A stretch of 64,000 nt of DNA from CAYFPX01 sp964519895 (GTDB lineage Bacteria; Myxococcota_A; UBA796; CAJQPC01), in assembly GCA_964519895.1 (NCBI GenBank), contig CAZFLE010000021.1, forward strand, positions 1 to 64,000, given 5' to 3'. The position numbers and the translations under genes were made by a program. The notes under the pieces are model-generated. The model saw only the letters and a list, made by a program, of their open reading frames with translations, was not told where the DNA came from and searched no databases. This document shows positions 22,907 through 31,338 of the stretch, one piece after another. Position 1 is the first letter of the stretch. Every line of letters begins with the position of its first letter.

Positions 22907-23480
22907 CCAGGCCCAGGAGCGCCAGGAGCGCCGGCGCAAGGCCCTGCGCGGGACTCGCCGAGCAGCCACAGCGATCCCTCTGGGCCTCGGGCGCCGGACC
23001 CTCTGGCGCCTCCGCGGCCACCGGCACCGGCTCCGGGGGCGGCGCCTCGATCATCGCCAGGTTGCGGTGGTCCAAGGCCGTGAGGCGCGCGTCGGTGTAG
23101 CGGTCGTCGGGCTGGTACCAGTCCAGGCTCTCCAGGACCTTGGCGTGATCGGGCGCCGGGGACTTGCGCCCGCGGTGGGCCTTGATGCCGTCGAGCAGCA
23201 GTCGGCGATCCGAAGGGTTGTAGGCCCTGGCCTCGGCCGGCGTGACCTCGGCGTCCAGCCGGTGGAGTCGCCACACCGCCAGCGCCCGGGTCAGGCGTGC
23301 TGGGTCGTCTGTCGCCGCGGCCCGCTCGATCAGGTCCGGCGCGGCCGTGGAATCCGCCGCCAGGCAGCCATAGGCCCGGCGAGTCCCGCTGGCCTGGAGC
23401 TCGGCCAGCCAGGCGTCGCGCCCGTCGGCACAGTCCGCTTCCTGGGCCAGGGCGACCCCCACCAGCCAGAGCCCGATCAC
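22830..23480 (-). CDS. Secreted protein with MYXO-CTERM-like sorting tail
   Basis: A 216-aa exported protein. GTG 23480 overlaps the glpK stop (GTGA) and starts a signal peptide (VIGLWLVGVALAQEADC). The mature region is helical with few cysteines and no known domain. The C-terminus is a clear sorting tail: a Pro/Ala/Glu linker, RCGCSASPAQGLAP, a hydrophobic stretch ALLALLGLVSW and RRRR. This is the MYXO-CTERM pattern recognised by a dedicated rhombosortase-type peptidase in Myxococcota. The 3' end overlaps mfd in convergent orientation by 77 nt. Confidence 0.65.
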   Translation of the reverse strand: MIGLWLVGVALAQEADCADGRDAWLAELQASGTRRAYGCLAADSTAAPDLIERAAATDDPARLTRALAVWRLHRLDAEVTPAEARAYNPSDRRLLLDGIKAHRGRKSPAPDHAKVLESLDWYQPDDRYTDARLTALDHRNLAMIEAPPPEPVPVAAEAPEGPAPEAQRDRCGCSASPAQGLAPALLALLGLVSWRRRRAGPGASGAPQRAARPPGG

Positions 23481-24949
23481 GCCCGGGAGACCGCTGCCTG
23501 CCAACGGGCCAGGGTCTCGGCCAGGTCGGCTTCGGTCAGGCCCGCCGTGAACGCCCGGTCCTGGGCCCACGCGTCGGAGACCGCGCTGGGGCTCGCCCAC
23601 AGACCCACCGCCAGCCCGGCCAGGAAGGCCGAGCCCAGGGCCGTGGTCTCGAGCTGGGTCGGGCGGACGCAGCGGGTCCCCAGCACGTCGGCCTGGAACT
23701 GCATGAGCAGGTCGTTGCGGGCAGCGCCGCCGTCGACCCGCAGCTCCCGCAGAGGGCCTCCGAGATCCGCGCTCATCGCCCGCAGGATGTCCCCGATCTG
23801 CAGGGCGATGCCTTCGAGCGCGGCCCGTGCGATGTGGGCCCGCGTGGTGCCGCCGGTGATCCCGCTCAGCAGTCCCCGCGCGTCGGGCCGCCAGTGGGGC
23901 GCCCCCAGTCCCGCCAGGGCGGGCACAAAGGTCACGCCGCCGCTGTCGGGCACAGACGCTGCCAGGGTCTCGATCTCCGCCGCAGAGCCCAGGATGCCCA
24001 GGCCGTCCCGCAGCCACTGCACCGCGGCGCCGGCGATGAAGGCCGAGCCCTCGAGGGCATAGGTCACCCGTCCGCCCACCCGCCAGCCGACGGTCGTCAG
24101 CATGCCGTTGTCCGAGTAGACCTTGTCGCCCCCGGTGTTCAGCAGCACGAAGGCCCCGGTCCCATAGGTGCACTTCGCCATGCCCTGGGCGAAGCAGGCC
24201 TGGCCGAACAAGGCCCCCTGCTGATCCCCGATCACCCCGGCCACGGGAATGCCGTCCGGCAGGAAGCCCACGCCGCGGGTCTCGCCGTAGACCTCGGACG
24301 AGTCGCCGATCCGAGGCAGGCACGCGGCCGGCACGCCCAGCAGGTCCAGCAGCGCCGGATCCCAGTCCAGGCTGTCCAGGTCCATCAGGAGCGTGCGGCT
24401 CGCGTTCGACGGGTCCGTGATGTGGGCCCCGCACAGCCGCCAGGTCAGCCAGCTGTCGATGGTGCCGAACAGGGCCTGGCCGTCCGCCGCCCGGGCCCGG
24501 GCATCGGGCACGTTGTCCAGCACCCACGCCGCCTTGGTGCCCGAGAAGTAGGGGTCCAGCACCAGGCCCGTGCCCCGCTTGAAGCGCGCCTCGTGCCCGG
24601 CGTCCTTGAGCTGCTGGCAGCGGTCGGCCGTCCGACGGTCCTGCCAGACCAGTGCCCGGTGCAGAGGCTCCCCGGTGTCGCGGTCCCAGAACACGCTGGT
24701 CTCGCGCTGGTTGGTGATGCCGATGCCGGCGATGCGGTCCGCGTCGACCCCGGCCTTGGCCAGGGCACCGGTGACCGCCCCCTCGACAGACGTCCAGATC
24801 TCCGAGACATCGTGCTCCACGTGCCCGGGCTGGGGGTAGTGGTTGGGGAACTCCACGTTGTGGGTGGCCAGCACCCTCAGGTCGCGGTCGAGCAGCAGCC
24901 CGGTGCTGCCGGTGGTTCCCTGGTCGATGGCCAGGACGAGGTCGCGCAT
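23477..24949 (-). CDS. glpK: Glycerol kinase
   Basis: A 490-aa FGGY-family kinase that phosphorylates glycerol to glycerol-3-phosphate in the cytosol. The N-terminal ATP-binding phosphate loop is LAIDQGTTGSTGLLLD. ITNQRETSVFWDRDTGEP and ALVWQDRRTAD contain the conserved glycerol-binding Arg-Glu and Trp-Gln-Asp residues. The second FGGY signature region (VDGGAARNDLLMQFQADVLG) is also present. Length is close to the family norm (~500 aa). ATG 24949 has GGAG upstream. No glpF or glpD is adjacent. The next gene overlaps its stop by 4 nt. Confidence 0.93.
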   Translation of the reverse strand: MRDLVLAIDQGTTGSTGLLLDRDLRVLATHNVEFPNHYPQPGHVEHDVSEIWTSVEGAVTGALAKAGVDADRIAGIGITNQRETSVFWDRDTGEPLHRALVWQDRRTADRCQQLKDAGHEARFKRGTGLVLDPYFSGTKAAWVLDNVPDARARAADGQALFGTIDSWLTWRLCGAHITDPSNASRTLLMDLDSLDWDPALLDLLGVPAACLPRIGDSSEVYGETRGVGFLPDGIPVAGVIGDQQGALFGQACFAQGMAKCTYGTGAFVLLNTGGDKVYSDNGMLTTVGWRVGGRVTYALEGSAFIAGAAVQWLRDGLGILGSAAEIETLAASVPDSGGVTFVPALAGLGAPHWRPDARGLLSGITGGTTRAHIARAALEGIALQIGDILRAMSADLGGPLRELRVDGGAARNDLLMQFQADVLGTRCVRPTQLETTALGSAFLAGLAVGLWASPSAVSDAWAQDRAFTAGLTEADLAETLARWQAAVSRA

Positions 24950-25001
24950 GACGGCTCCAGCGGGAGGGCAGGGGAGCGGTGGGGCTATCCCCTCTCGACG
25001 G

Positions 25002-25319
25002 TCATGGCTGGTACAGCGTCCAGAGCTCTTCGCAGGTCGCGTCCCGGGCCAGCGCCAGCATCGCGGTGCAGCTCTCCAGGGCCTGGTCCCGCTCGAGATC
25101 GCTCAGGTCCCGCCGCATGTCCTCCCAGTCCGCTTGGCAGCTCGTGCGCCAGGAGGTGCTGTCTTCGGCGCCCAGGGCGGGCCAGCCGCCGGTGTCATCG
25201 CACTGGTCCAGCTCGCGGGCAGCCACTCTGCAGGTCGCTTCGCAGTCGTCTTCGAAGGGCCCAAAGGAGGGCGCGTCGCAGCCGCCCAGACCGGTGATGA
25301 CAGCGAGAGAGGTGGCCAG
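25002..25319 (-). CDS. Cys-containing putative lipoprotein, start uncertain
   Basis: About 105 aa, coding-biased and read leftward: ATSLAVITGLGGCDAPSFGP, then FEDDCEATCRVAAREL…CTAMLALARDATCEEL. The opening resembles a lipoprotein signal with lipobox LGGC, and the six later cysteines fit a small disulfide-rich secreted protein. No ATG, GTG or TTG lies in frame near the signal. The best start is a CTG at 25319, which falls inside the 3' acceptor stem of tRNA-Phe. Either a non-standard start is used, or the gene has lost its 5' end next to the tRNA. No neighbour suggests a role. Confidence 0.45.
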   Translation of the reverse strand: MATSLAVITGLGGCDAPSFGPFEDDCEATCRVAARELDQCDDTGGWPALGAEDSTSWRTSCQADWEDMRRDLSDLERDQALESCTAMLALARDATCEELWTLYQP

Positions 25320-25385
25320 GGACAGAATTGAACTGCCGACACGGGGATTTTCAGTCCCCTGCTCTACCAACTGAGCTACCTGGCC
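25313..25385 (-). tRNA. tRNA-Phe (anticodon GAA)
   Basis: The minus strand gives a full cloverleaf: acceptor GGCCAGG/CCTGGCC, anticodon stem GGGGA/TCCCC with loop CTGAAAA, T-stem GGCAG/CTGTC with TTCAATT, and discriminator A. The following bases are CCT, so CCA is not encoded, in contrast to tRNA-Asn at 13941-14017. Confidence 0.96.
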
Positions 25386-25530
25386 GAACCTCTCTGCTGT
25401 CAAACCATCCCGTGCCTCAGCGAGCAATCTCGACGGGGGCGTTCTACCAAAGCGGTCGACGGCGTCAGCAACAACATCCACGACAGTGGCGGCGTGTTCG
25501 ACCGGGGGGCATCGGCAACGGAACGCCGGG

Positions 25531-25558
25531 CGTTTAACGGGCGCCGAAGCCCTGTCAA
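25531..25558 (-). promoter_or_regulatory. Possible sigma-70 promoter upstream of tRNA-Phe
   Basis: TTGACA (25558-25553), 16 bases, TAAACG (25536-25531), the same layout as the tRNA-Asn promoter. The start would lie about 140 nt before tRNA-Phe, so it implies a long 5' leader. It lies just outside the 3' end of the response-regulator gene. Confidence 0.35.
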
Positions 25559-25567
25559 CGCGGGGCG

Positions 25568-26953
25568 TCACTCGTACTCGATGGCCCGCACGGAGATGCC
25601 CAGGCGCTTCATTCGATAGTTCAGGTTCGACCGGGAGATACCGAGCCTGCGCGCCGCCCGGGCCTGAACCCCCTGGGCGTCCTTGAGGGCCTGGATCAAC
25701 ACCCTGCGCTCGTACTCCCGCAGCGCGGCCTGGACCGTCATGCCTTCGGGCAGGATCGCCTCGTCCGGGCGGTCCAGCGACGGTGCCTCGGTGAGCTTGA
25801 CCCCGCTGAGCTCATCGCTGCGCGTCAGGATGACCGCCCGCTCGATCACGTGCTGCAGCTCCCGGACGTTCCCGGGCCACCCGTACTGGGTCAGTCGCTC
25901 CATCGTGGTCATCGAGACCTTGGGCACCGGTCGGCCGAGCTCCTGGCAGTAGTGGGTCAAGAAGTGGTCGACGAGCAGCGGGATGTCGTCCCGGCGGTCC
26001 TTGAGCGGCGGCACCTGGATCAGGAAGACGTTGAGCCGGTAGTACAGGTCCTCCCTGAAGTTGCCGTCGGCCACCTCCTGGCGCAGGTCGCGGTTCGTGG
26101 CGGCGATGACCCTCACGTCGACCCGCAAGGTCTCCTGGCCGCCGACCCGCTGGAACTCGCCGGACTCCAGGACCCGGAGCAGCTTGACCTGGGTGGCCAG
26201 GGTGATCTCCCCGATCTCATCCAGGAAGAGCGTGCCGCCGTTGGCCTGCTCGAACTTGCCCCGATGCTGCCGGACCGCGCTTGTGAAGGCGCCCTTTTCG
26301 TGACCGAACAGCTCGCTTTCCAGCAAGGCCTCGGGCAGGGCCGCGCAGTTCACACGGATGAACGCGCCGGCTTGGCGCTGGCTCCGGTAGTGCAGCGCAT
26401 GGGCGATCAGCTCCTTGCCGGTGCCTGTCGGTCCCTGGAGCAGCACGCGGGCGTTGGTGTCGGCCACGGCGGCGATCAGCTCGTAGACCTCGACCATCGC
26501 GGGTGTCGCACCGATGATCGCCTCGAAGCCGTACTTGGCAGAGACCTCCTGGCGCAGGTGCACCAGCTCGGCCAGCAGGGCCTTCTCGTCCAGGGCTCTC
26601 TGGACGATCAAGAGCAGCTCCTCCTTGCTCACCGGCTTGATGATGTAGTCGTCGGCGCCGGTCTTCATCGCCTTGACCGCGTCGGGCACCGAGCCGTAGC
26701 CGGTCATCACGACCACCCGGACCTCGGGCCACTGTTCCTTGACCTGGGCCAGGAGCTCCATGCCCGACGTGCCCGGCATGGCCACGTCGGTGATGACCAG
26801 GTCCATGGGCCGGCCGCTCAGGTGGCCCAGGGCCTCCTCGGCCGACGACGCCAGGGTCACGTCGTGCCCGCTCTTGCGCAGGTTGATCTCCAGGGAGTGG
26901 CGCACGGCACGGTCGTCGTCCACGACCAGCAAGCGGGGAGCGGGCCCGCCCAT
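25568..26953 (-). CDS. NtrC-type sigma-54 response regulator with variant GAFTSA loop
   Basis: A 461-aa three-domain regulator. It has a receiver domain (VVDDDRAV acidic pocket; phospho-acceptor Asp56 in VITDVAMP; Lys in IIKPVSK), an AAA+ domain (Walker A GPTGTGKE; Walker B GGTLFLDEIGE; PGNVREL) and a Fis-type helix-turn-helix (QARAARRLGISRSNLNYRM). The sigma-54-contacting loop reads GAFTSA rather than GAFTGA. The Gly-to-Ser change is in the loop that must insert into sigma-54, so activation may be altered or absent. ATG 26953 overlaps the stop of the sppA-like gene (TGATG), so the two are coupled. No histidine kinase gene is nearby: it is an orphan regulator. Confidence 0.92.
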   Translation of the reverse strand: MGGPAPRLLVVDDDRAVRHSLEINLRKSGHDVTLASSAEEALGHLSGRPMDLVITDVAMPGTSGMELLAQVKEQWPEVRVVVMTGYGSVPDAVKAMKTGADDYIIKPVSKEELLLIVQRALDEKALLAELVHLRQEVSAKYGFEAIIGATPAMVEVYELIAAVADTNARVLLQGPTGTGKELIAHALHYRSQRQAGAFIRVNCAALPEALLESELFGHEKGAFTSAVRQHRGKFEQANGGTLFLDEIGEITLATQVKLLRVLESGEFQRVGGQETLRVDVRVIAATNRDLRQEVADGNFREDLYYRLNVFLIQVPPLKDRRDDIPLLVDHFLTHYCQELGRPVPKVSMTTMERLTQYGWPGNVRELQHVIERAVILTRSDELSGVKLTEAPSLDRPDEAILPEGMTVQAALREYERRVLIQALKDAQGVQARAARRLGISRSNLNYRMKRLGISVRAIEYE

Positions 26954-29373
26954 CAGTGGACCTCGAGCTGCCAGGGCTGGAGCATCAGCAGCCGCTCATC
27001 GGCCAGGGGCAACAACCCTGCCCACTCCACGAGCGTCGGCGGCAGCGAGATCCCGGGGTCCAGAGCCGTTCGGATGCTCTGGGGCAGGTAGACGCCGTTC
27101 AGGCCGCCGCCGCCGCCGTAGCTCACCAGGGTCAGGTCCGCGTCGGGGCCCAGGCCGGCAAAGGCACGGGCGGCGTCGATGGCGTCCTGGAACCCCCCGA
27201 GCTCGTCGACCAGCCCGTGCTCCAGCGCCCGCTGACCGGACCACACGCGGCCTCGGGCGACGGCCTCGACCTCTTCTTCCGTCATCTCCCGCCCCTCGGC
27301 CACCCGCTCCTTGAACTGGCGGTAGGTCTCGCCGATCATCCGGTCCAGGGCGGCGTATTCCACGGGGTCGAAGGCGCGACTGGTCGTGAACATGCCCGCG
27401 TTGCGGCCGCGGCTGTAGGTGTGGTGGGTGATGCCCAGGGTGTCGTAGGCGTCGGCGAAGTTCATCTTGCCGCCGTACACGCCGATGGAGCCGGTCACGG
27501 TGGTGGGCTCGGCCAGGATCAGATCGGCGCCGCAGGCCACGTAGTAGCCGCCCGATGCCGCGGTGCCGCCCATCGACACGACCACCGGCTTGCCCTCCCG
27601 CTGGACCAGCTGGACCGCTCGCCAGATCTCGTCGGACGCAAAGGCCGATCCCCCCGGCGAGTCCACCCGCAACACCACGGCCCTGACCCGCCGGTCCTGG
27701 GCCGCCCTTCGGAGGTGCCGGACCACGGTGGCAGAGCCCGTCGACGCGCCCTGGATCAGCCCCCCCGAGCTGGACTCGCCGGACACGATGGCCCCGGTCA
27801 CGTAGACCACGGCGATCTCGTGGGCGCTGTTCCAGCCTGGGGTGTCCGGGTACAGCCCGTAGTCCTCTTCCAGATCGAAGCCCGACGCGAAGAGATCGGC
27901 CACGGAGTCCTCGAGCTGATCCGGGTAGATCAGCCCGTCGACCAGGTCCATGTCCAGGGCCTCGGCCGCGGTGTAGGGGCCGCCGTCGACGAATTCACCG
28001 AGCTCTTCCGGCGTGAACCTGCGCCCGCGGCTGGTGTCCGCCAGCAGGTTCTCGTACAGGTCGTCCAGCAGGGTGTCCATCTGCTCGCGGGCGGGGGCAG
28101 ACGGCGCGGTGCGGGTGTTGGTCTCGGTGGCGGACTTGTACTCGCCCCGCCAGGCGAACTCCTGCTCCACGCCGACCAGATCCATCGCGCCCTTGAGGTA
28201 CTGGACCTCGGCGCTGAGGCCCACCAGATCGAGCTCCCCGGCCGGGTGGAGGAAGATCCGGTCCGTGCCCGCGGCGATCATGTAGGCGGCGTTGCCGGCC
28301 CCGGCGCTCAGGTAGGAGACCACCGGCCGGCCGGTCACTCGGACGCGCTCCACGGCGGTCCGCAGCTCCTGGACCTGGGCCAGGGAGTAGGGGGTGGTGC
28401 CCAGCTCGACCACCACGCCCTGGACGCTGCGGTCGCTGGCCGCCCTGTCCAGACGGTCCAGCAGCTGGAGGTAGGTCTCGGTGGGGGCCGCCAGCAGGCC
28501 TTCGCTCGCTTCGTACGGGTGGGGCACCGTCAGGTCGACCACCGGGACCTGCTTGCGGGGGCTGAGCAGCCACTCTTCCGTGTCGCTGGTCGCAAGCCAC
28601 GCCGACGCCGACTCCAGGCTGTCTCCGGCGAAGCCACCGATGCTCGAGCTGCCCAGGGTGACCTCCAGGCCCACGCCCAGCGAGACGCCGGCCAGCCCGG
28701 AGCTGGGGTCCAGGTTCCAGTCGCCCTGGCCGTGTAGGTCCAGGCCGTCCCGCGCGTGAATGCGCAACGTGGTGCGCAAGGTCCGGCGCTGGTCCAGATC
28801 CGTGATCGACGGATCCACGGCCTGGTACTCCAGCCCGACCATCACACGGTCCCCAGCGGGACGGACCACGGCGCCGATGCCATAGGTGCCGAACACCTGC
28901 TGGTCCGGCGAAGGGCTCCCCAGGTTGCGTCCGACGGCCGCGAGCCCTAGCCAGGGGAGGGGACGCGCACTCAGGCCCACGTCCCAGGACAGGAAGGCAG
29001 GCGACGCCCCGCCCGGCAGGTTCCACGACGCCGCGATGCCGGCGCGCAGGTTCTCGGGGAGCTGGAGGGCAAAGGCGCCCCGAAGGGCCCACCACGCGGC
29101 TTCGCCCGTCGGGCGCCGGTGGTGGAGGGACAGCCCGAGGCCCCCAGCGGCGGACGACAGCACGAACTGCTGTCCCGACTGGTCCAGGCCCTGGCGGTAG
29201 TAGAGCGCCAAGCTCGCGTCCGGGTCGAAGCCCAGGTTGGCCGGGTTGACCCACGTGGCGCCCGCGCCGTCTTCGCCTGCCAGTGCGGCGGCGGGCGGGG
29301 TGTAGCCGGCGGGGTCCGGGACTTCGCCCAGGACCGGGGTCGTGCCCAGTGCGACGGCGAGCAACAACGTCAT
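26953..29373 (-). CDS. sppA: Outer-membrane-barrel-like domain fused to signal peptide peptidase SppA
   Basis: An 806-aa fusion. After a signal peptide (MTLLLAVALGTTPVLG), residues ~20-265 are beta-rich and start GYTPPAAALAGEDGAGATWVNPANLGFD, an opening typical of PorV/FadL-like outer-membrane proteins. From ~275 on it is a tandem S49 peptidase of the long SppA type. The general-base Lys is about residue 413 (RGEYKSATET) and the nucleophile Ser about 607 (GGTAASGGYYVACG), with VLRVDSPGGSAFASDEIW before it. Typical SppA proteins (about 600 aa) are inner-membrane-anchored and cut residual signal peptides; a barrel-like N-terminus would put this one in the outer membrane or periplasm. ATG 29373 has GGGAG upstream. 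It is followed by the NtrC-type regulator. Confidence 0.85.
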   Translation of the reverse strand: MTLLLAVALGTTPVLGEVPDPAGYTPPAAALAGEDGAGATWVNPANLGFDPDASLALYYRQGLDQSGQQFVLSSAAGGLGLSLHHRRPTGEAAWWALRGAFALQLPENLRAGIAASWNLPGGASPAFLSWDVGLSARPLPWLGLAAVGRNLGSPSPDQQVFGTYGIGAVVRPAGDRVMVGLEYQAVDPSITDLDQRRTLRTTLRIHARDGLDLHGQGDWNLDPSSGLAGVSLGVGLEVTLGSSSIGGFAGDSLESASAWLATSDTEEWLLSPRKQVPVVDLTVPHPYEASEGLLAAPTETYLQLLDRLDRAASDRSVQGVVVELGTTPYSLAQVQELRTAVERVRVTGRPVVSYLSAGAGNAAYMIAAGTDRIFLHPAGELDLVGLSAEVQYLKGAMDLVGVEQEFAWRGEYKSATETNTRTAPSAPAREQMDTLLDDLYENLLADTSRGRRFTPEELGEFVDGGPYTAAEALDMDLVDGLIYPDQLEDSVADLFASGFDLEEDYGLYPDTPGWNSAHEIAVVYVTGAIVSGESSSGGLIQGASTGSATVVRHLRRAAQDRRVRAVVLRVDSPGGSAFASDEIWRAVQLVQREGKPVVVSMGGTAASGGYYVACGADLILAEPTTVTGSIGVYGGKMNFADAYDTLGITHHTYSRGRNAGMFTTSRAFDPVEYAALDRMIGETYRQFKERVAEGREMTEEEVEAVARGRVWSGQRALEHGLVDELGGFQDAIDAARAFAGLGPDADLTLVSYGGGGGLNGVYLPQSIRTALDPGISLPPTLVEWAGLLPLADERLLMLQPWQLEVH

Positions 29374-29642
29374 GGATCTCCCGTGAGGTGGGCTACGATA
29401 GACGAGGTGGGTCTTGACATGACAAGAGGTTCCCTCGAAGTCTCCTCGCCAACCCCCAGGCCGGCCCCCTCGATCGGGGACCAGGCCGCCCCGCAGCTCG
29501 CTCCAGGCCAAGGTCGCATGACGAAGCTTTACAGGACTGACACCGGCAAGGACACACAGACCACACGGCCCTTCCGCAAGATGGAGGGGGGTCGATGTGT
29601 CCCCTTCATGTCGGGCGGCGTGGCGGGTCAGGAGGCGTGGCG

Positions 29643-31205
29643 ATGAAGCGAGTCGTGTCGGGGCTGGTGCTCCTCGGAGCCCTGGCTGCCACCGGACCCT
29701 TGCTGGCGGCGGATCCACCGCCCACCGACACAGCCACGCCGGTCGTGCAGCCGGTCCCCCGGGATCCGCTGCCCGTGCGGCCTGCACCTGCGCCGGCCTT
29801 GGACCCGATCCTCGCGCCGCTGACGGATGACCGACTCTTCCAGGATGCCCAGGTCGCCCTCCAGGTGGTGTCGCTCCGGACCGGAGAGGAGGTCTTCGGC
29901 TACCAGGCCGATCAAGGCATGGTGCCCGCGTCGACGATGAAGGTCATCACGGCCGCGGGCGCCCTGAAGACCCTGGGCCCCTCCTACCGCTTCACGACCC
30001 GGGTGCTCACGGACGGGGAGCTCCGGCCCGACGGTGTGCTGGACGGCAACCTCTACGTCCAGGGCGGCGGCGATCCGACCCTGGTGCTCGAGAAGCTCTG
30101 GAAGCTCGTCTACGACCTGCACCTCAATGGCCTCGCGCGGATCGAGGGCGACGTGATCTTCGACGACACGTTCTTCGACCGGTCCTGGCCCACGGCCGGC
30201 TGGGACAAGCCTCGCGACGTCGCCCGAGGGCCCAGCTACTTCGCGCACGTGGGTGCCCTGGCCCTCAACTTCGACACGGTCGCCGTGGTCGTCCGCCCGG
30301 GCGCGAAAGCCGGGGATCCGGCCGCAGTGGCCCTGGAGACCGAGGCACCGGGGGTGGTCCAGATCGAGAATCGGGTCAAGACCACCACCAGCGGTCGACG
30401 CCACGTGAAGCTCGAGCGCGTCGTGACCGGCCGCTCGATGTCCCTGGTGCTCACAGGCACCGTGCCGTTGAGCGCCAATGCGGTCCGGTACTACCGGACG
30501 GTGCCGGATCCGTCCGCTTACTTCACCGCCGCTTTTGCGGCTCAGTTGCGGGCCCAGGGCGTGTCCGTGGCGGGTGCCTACGTGGACGGAGAGGTTCCCG
30601 AGGCCGCCGACGAGATCCTCTCTCTCAAGTCCCCGCCGCTGGCATCGATTCTGATGGACATGAACAAGTACTCCTCCAACTTCATCGCCGAGCAGGTGCT
30701 GAAGACCCTGGGGGCCGAGGTCAGCGGCGCCCAGGGCACCACCGCGGCCGGACTGGAGGTGCTCGGGGATTACCTCGTTTCCCTGGGCATTCCGCGCGAG
30801 GAATTCAAGCTGGTCAACGGCTCGGGTCTGACCCGAAGTGCCCGCCTGCGCCCCACGCACCTCACCGCGGTGCTGGCGGATATGGCAGGTGATCCCCGGG
30901 TCGGACACGAGTTCATGGCGAGCCTGGCCATCGGGGGCCGGGACGGCACCTTGTGGGCCCGCTTCGCCGAAGACGACCAGGTCGATCGGGTGCGAGGCAA
31001 GACCGGCACCCTGGACGGGGTGCACTGCCTGGCAGGCACCGTAGAAGCCGCAGACGGCGAGCTCTACGCCTTTGCCTACCTGGTCAACGAGCTGCCGGGG
31101 TCCATCGCGCGAGCCCGCCAGGTGGCCGACCGCTTCTGCGGGGCATTGTGTGAGCTGGACGGTGCGGTCACCAGCCTGGAGCCCGCCACGGCGGGCACGC
31201 CTTGA
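29643..31205 (+). CDS. dacB: D-alanyl-D-alanine carboxypeptidase/endopeptidase, PBP4 (DacB) family
   Basis: A 520-aa periplasmic penicillin-binding protein of family S13. It trims pentapeptides and cuts D-Ala-mDAP cross-links. All three active-site motifs are present: SxxK at Ser97-Lys100 (VPASTMK), SxN in NKYSSNF, and KTG in RGKTGTLDG. The long insertion between SxxK and SxN that defines class-C low-molecular-weight PBPs is present (LDGNLYVQGGGDPTLVLE and following). Signal peptide MKRVVSGLVLLGALAATGPLLA; a Pro-rich linker precedes the domain. ATG 29643 has GGAGG upstream. A rightward single gene, divergent to sppA; the 269-bp space between shows no clear operator. Confidence 0.93.
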   Translation: MKRVVSGLVLLGALAATGPLLAADPPPTDTATPVVQPVPRDPLPVRPAPAPALDPILAPLTDDRLFQDAQVALQVVSLRTGEEVFGYQADQGMVPASTMKVITAAGALKTLGPSYRFTTRVLTDGELRPDGVLDGNLYVQGGGDPTLVLEKLWKLVYDLHLNGLARIEGDVIFDDTFFDRSWPTAGWDKPRDVARGPSYFAHVGALALNFDTVAVVVRPGAKAGDPAAVALETEAPGVVQIENRVKTTTSGRRHVKLERVVTGRSMSLVLTGTVPLSANAVRYYRTVPDPSAYFTAAFAAQLRAQGVSVAGAYVDGEVPEAADEILSLKSPPLASILMDMNKYSSNFIAEQVLKTLGAEVSGAQGTTAAGLEVLGDYLVSLGIPREEFKLVNGSGLTRSARLRPTHLTAVLADMAGDPRVGHEFMASLAIGGRDGTLWARFAEDDQVDRVRGKTGTLDGVHCLAGTVEAADGELYAFAYLVNELPGSIARARQVADRFCGALCELDGAVTSLEPATAGTP

Positions 31206-31247
31206 CGATCGGGCCGATCCCCAGGACAGAGGGGCCACCCCCCTCGA

Positions 31248-31277
31248 TTGACACCGATCTCTACGGGTCGGTATACA
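31248..31277 (+). promoter_or_regulatory. Sigma-70 promoter of the TPR operon
   Basis: TTGACA (31248-31253), 18 bases, TATACA (31272-31277). It lies about 60 nt before the ATG at 31339 and is the only strong promoter seen before the five-gene operon to 39417. Confidence 0.7.
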
Positions 31278-31338
31278 AGGCGCATGCGCCGCTCGGTGGG
31301 GAGACCTCTGCGCCGGGCCAGGAGATGGAGCGAAACCC

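Noticed and set aside
25328..25571. Coding frames across tRNA-Phe and its upstream region
   Set aside because: They run through the tRNA and have no family resemblance; treated as chance frames in GC-rich DNA.
29374..29642. Near-palindrome TCTTGACATGACAAGA (29412-29427) as an operator between sppA and dacB
   Set aside because: It is imperfect in the centre, and neither gene shows a properly spaced -10/-35 pair around it; too weak to list as a site.
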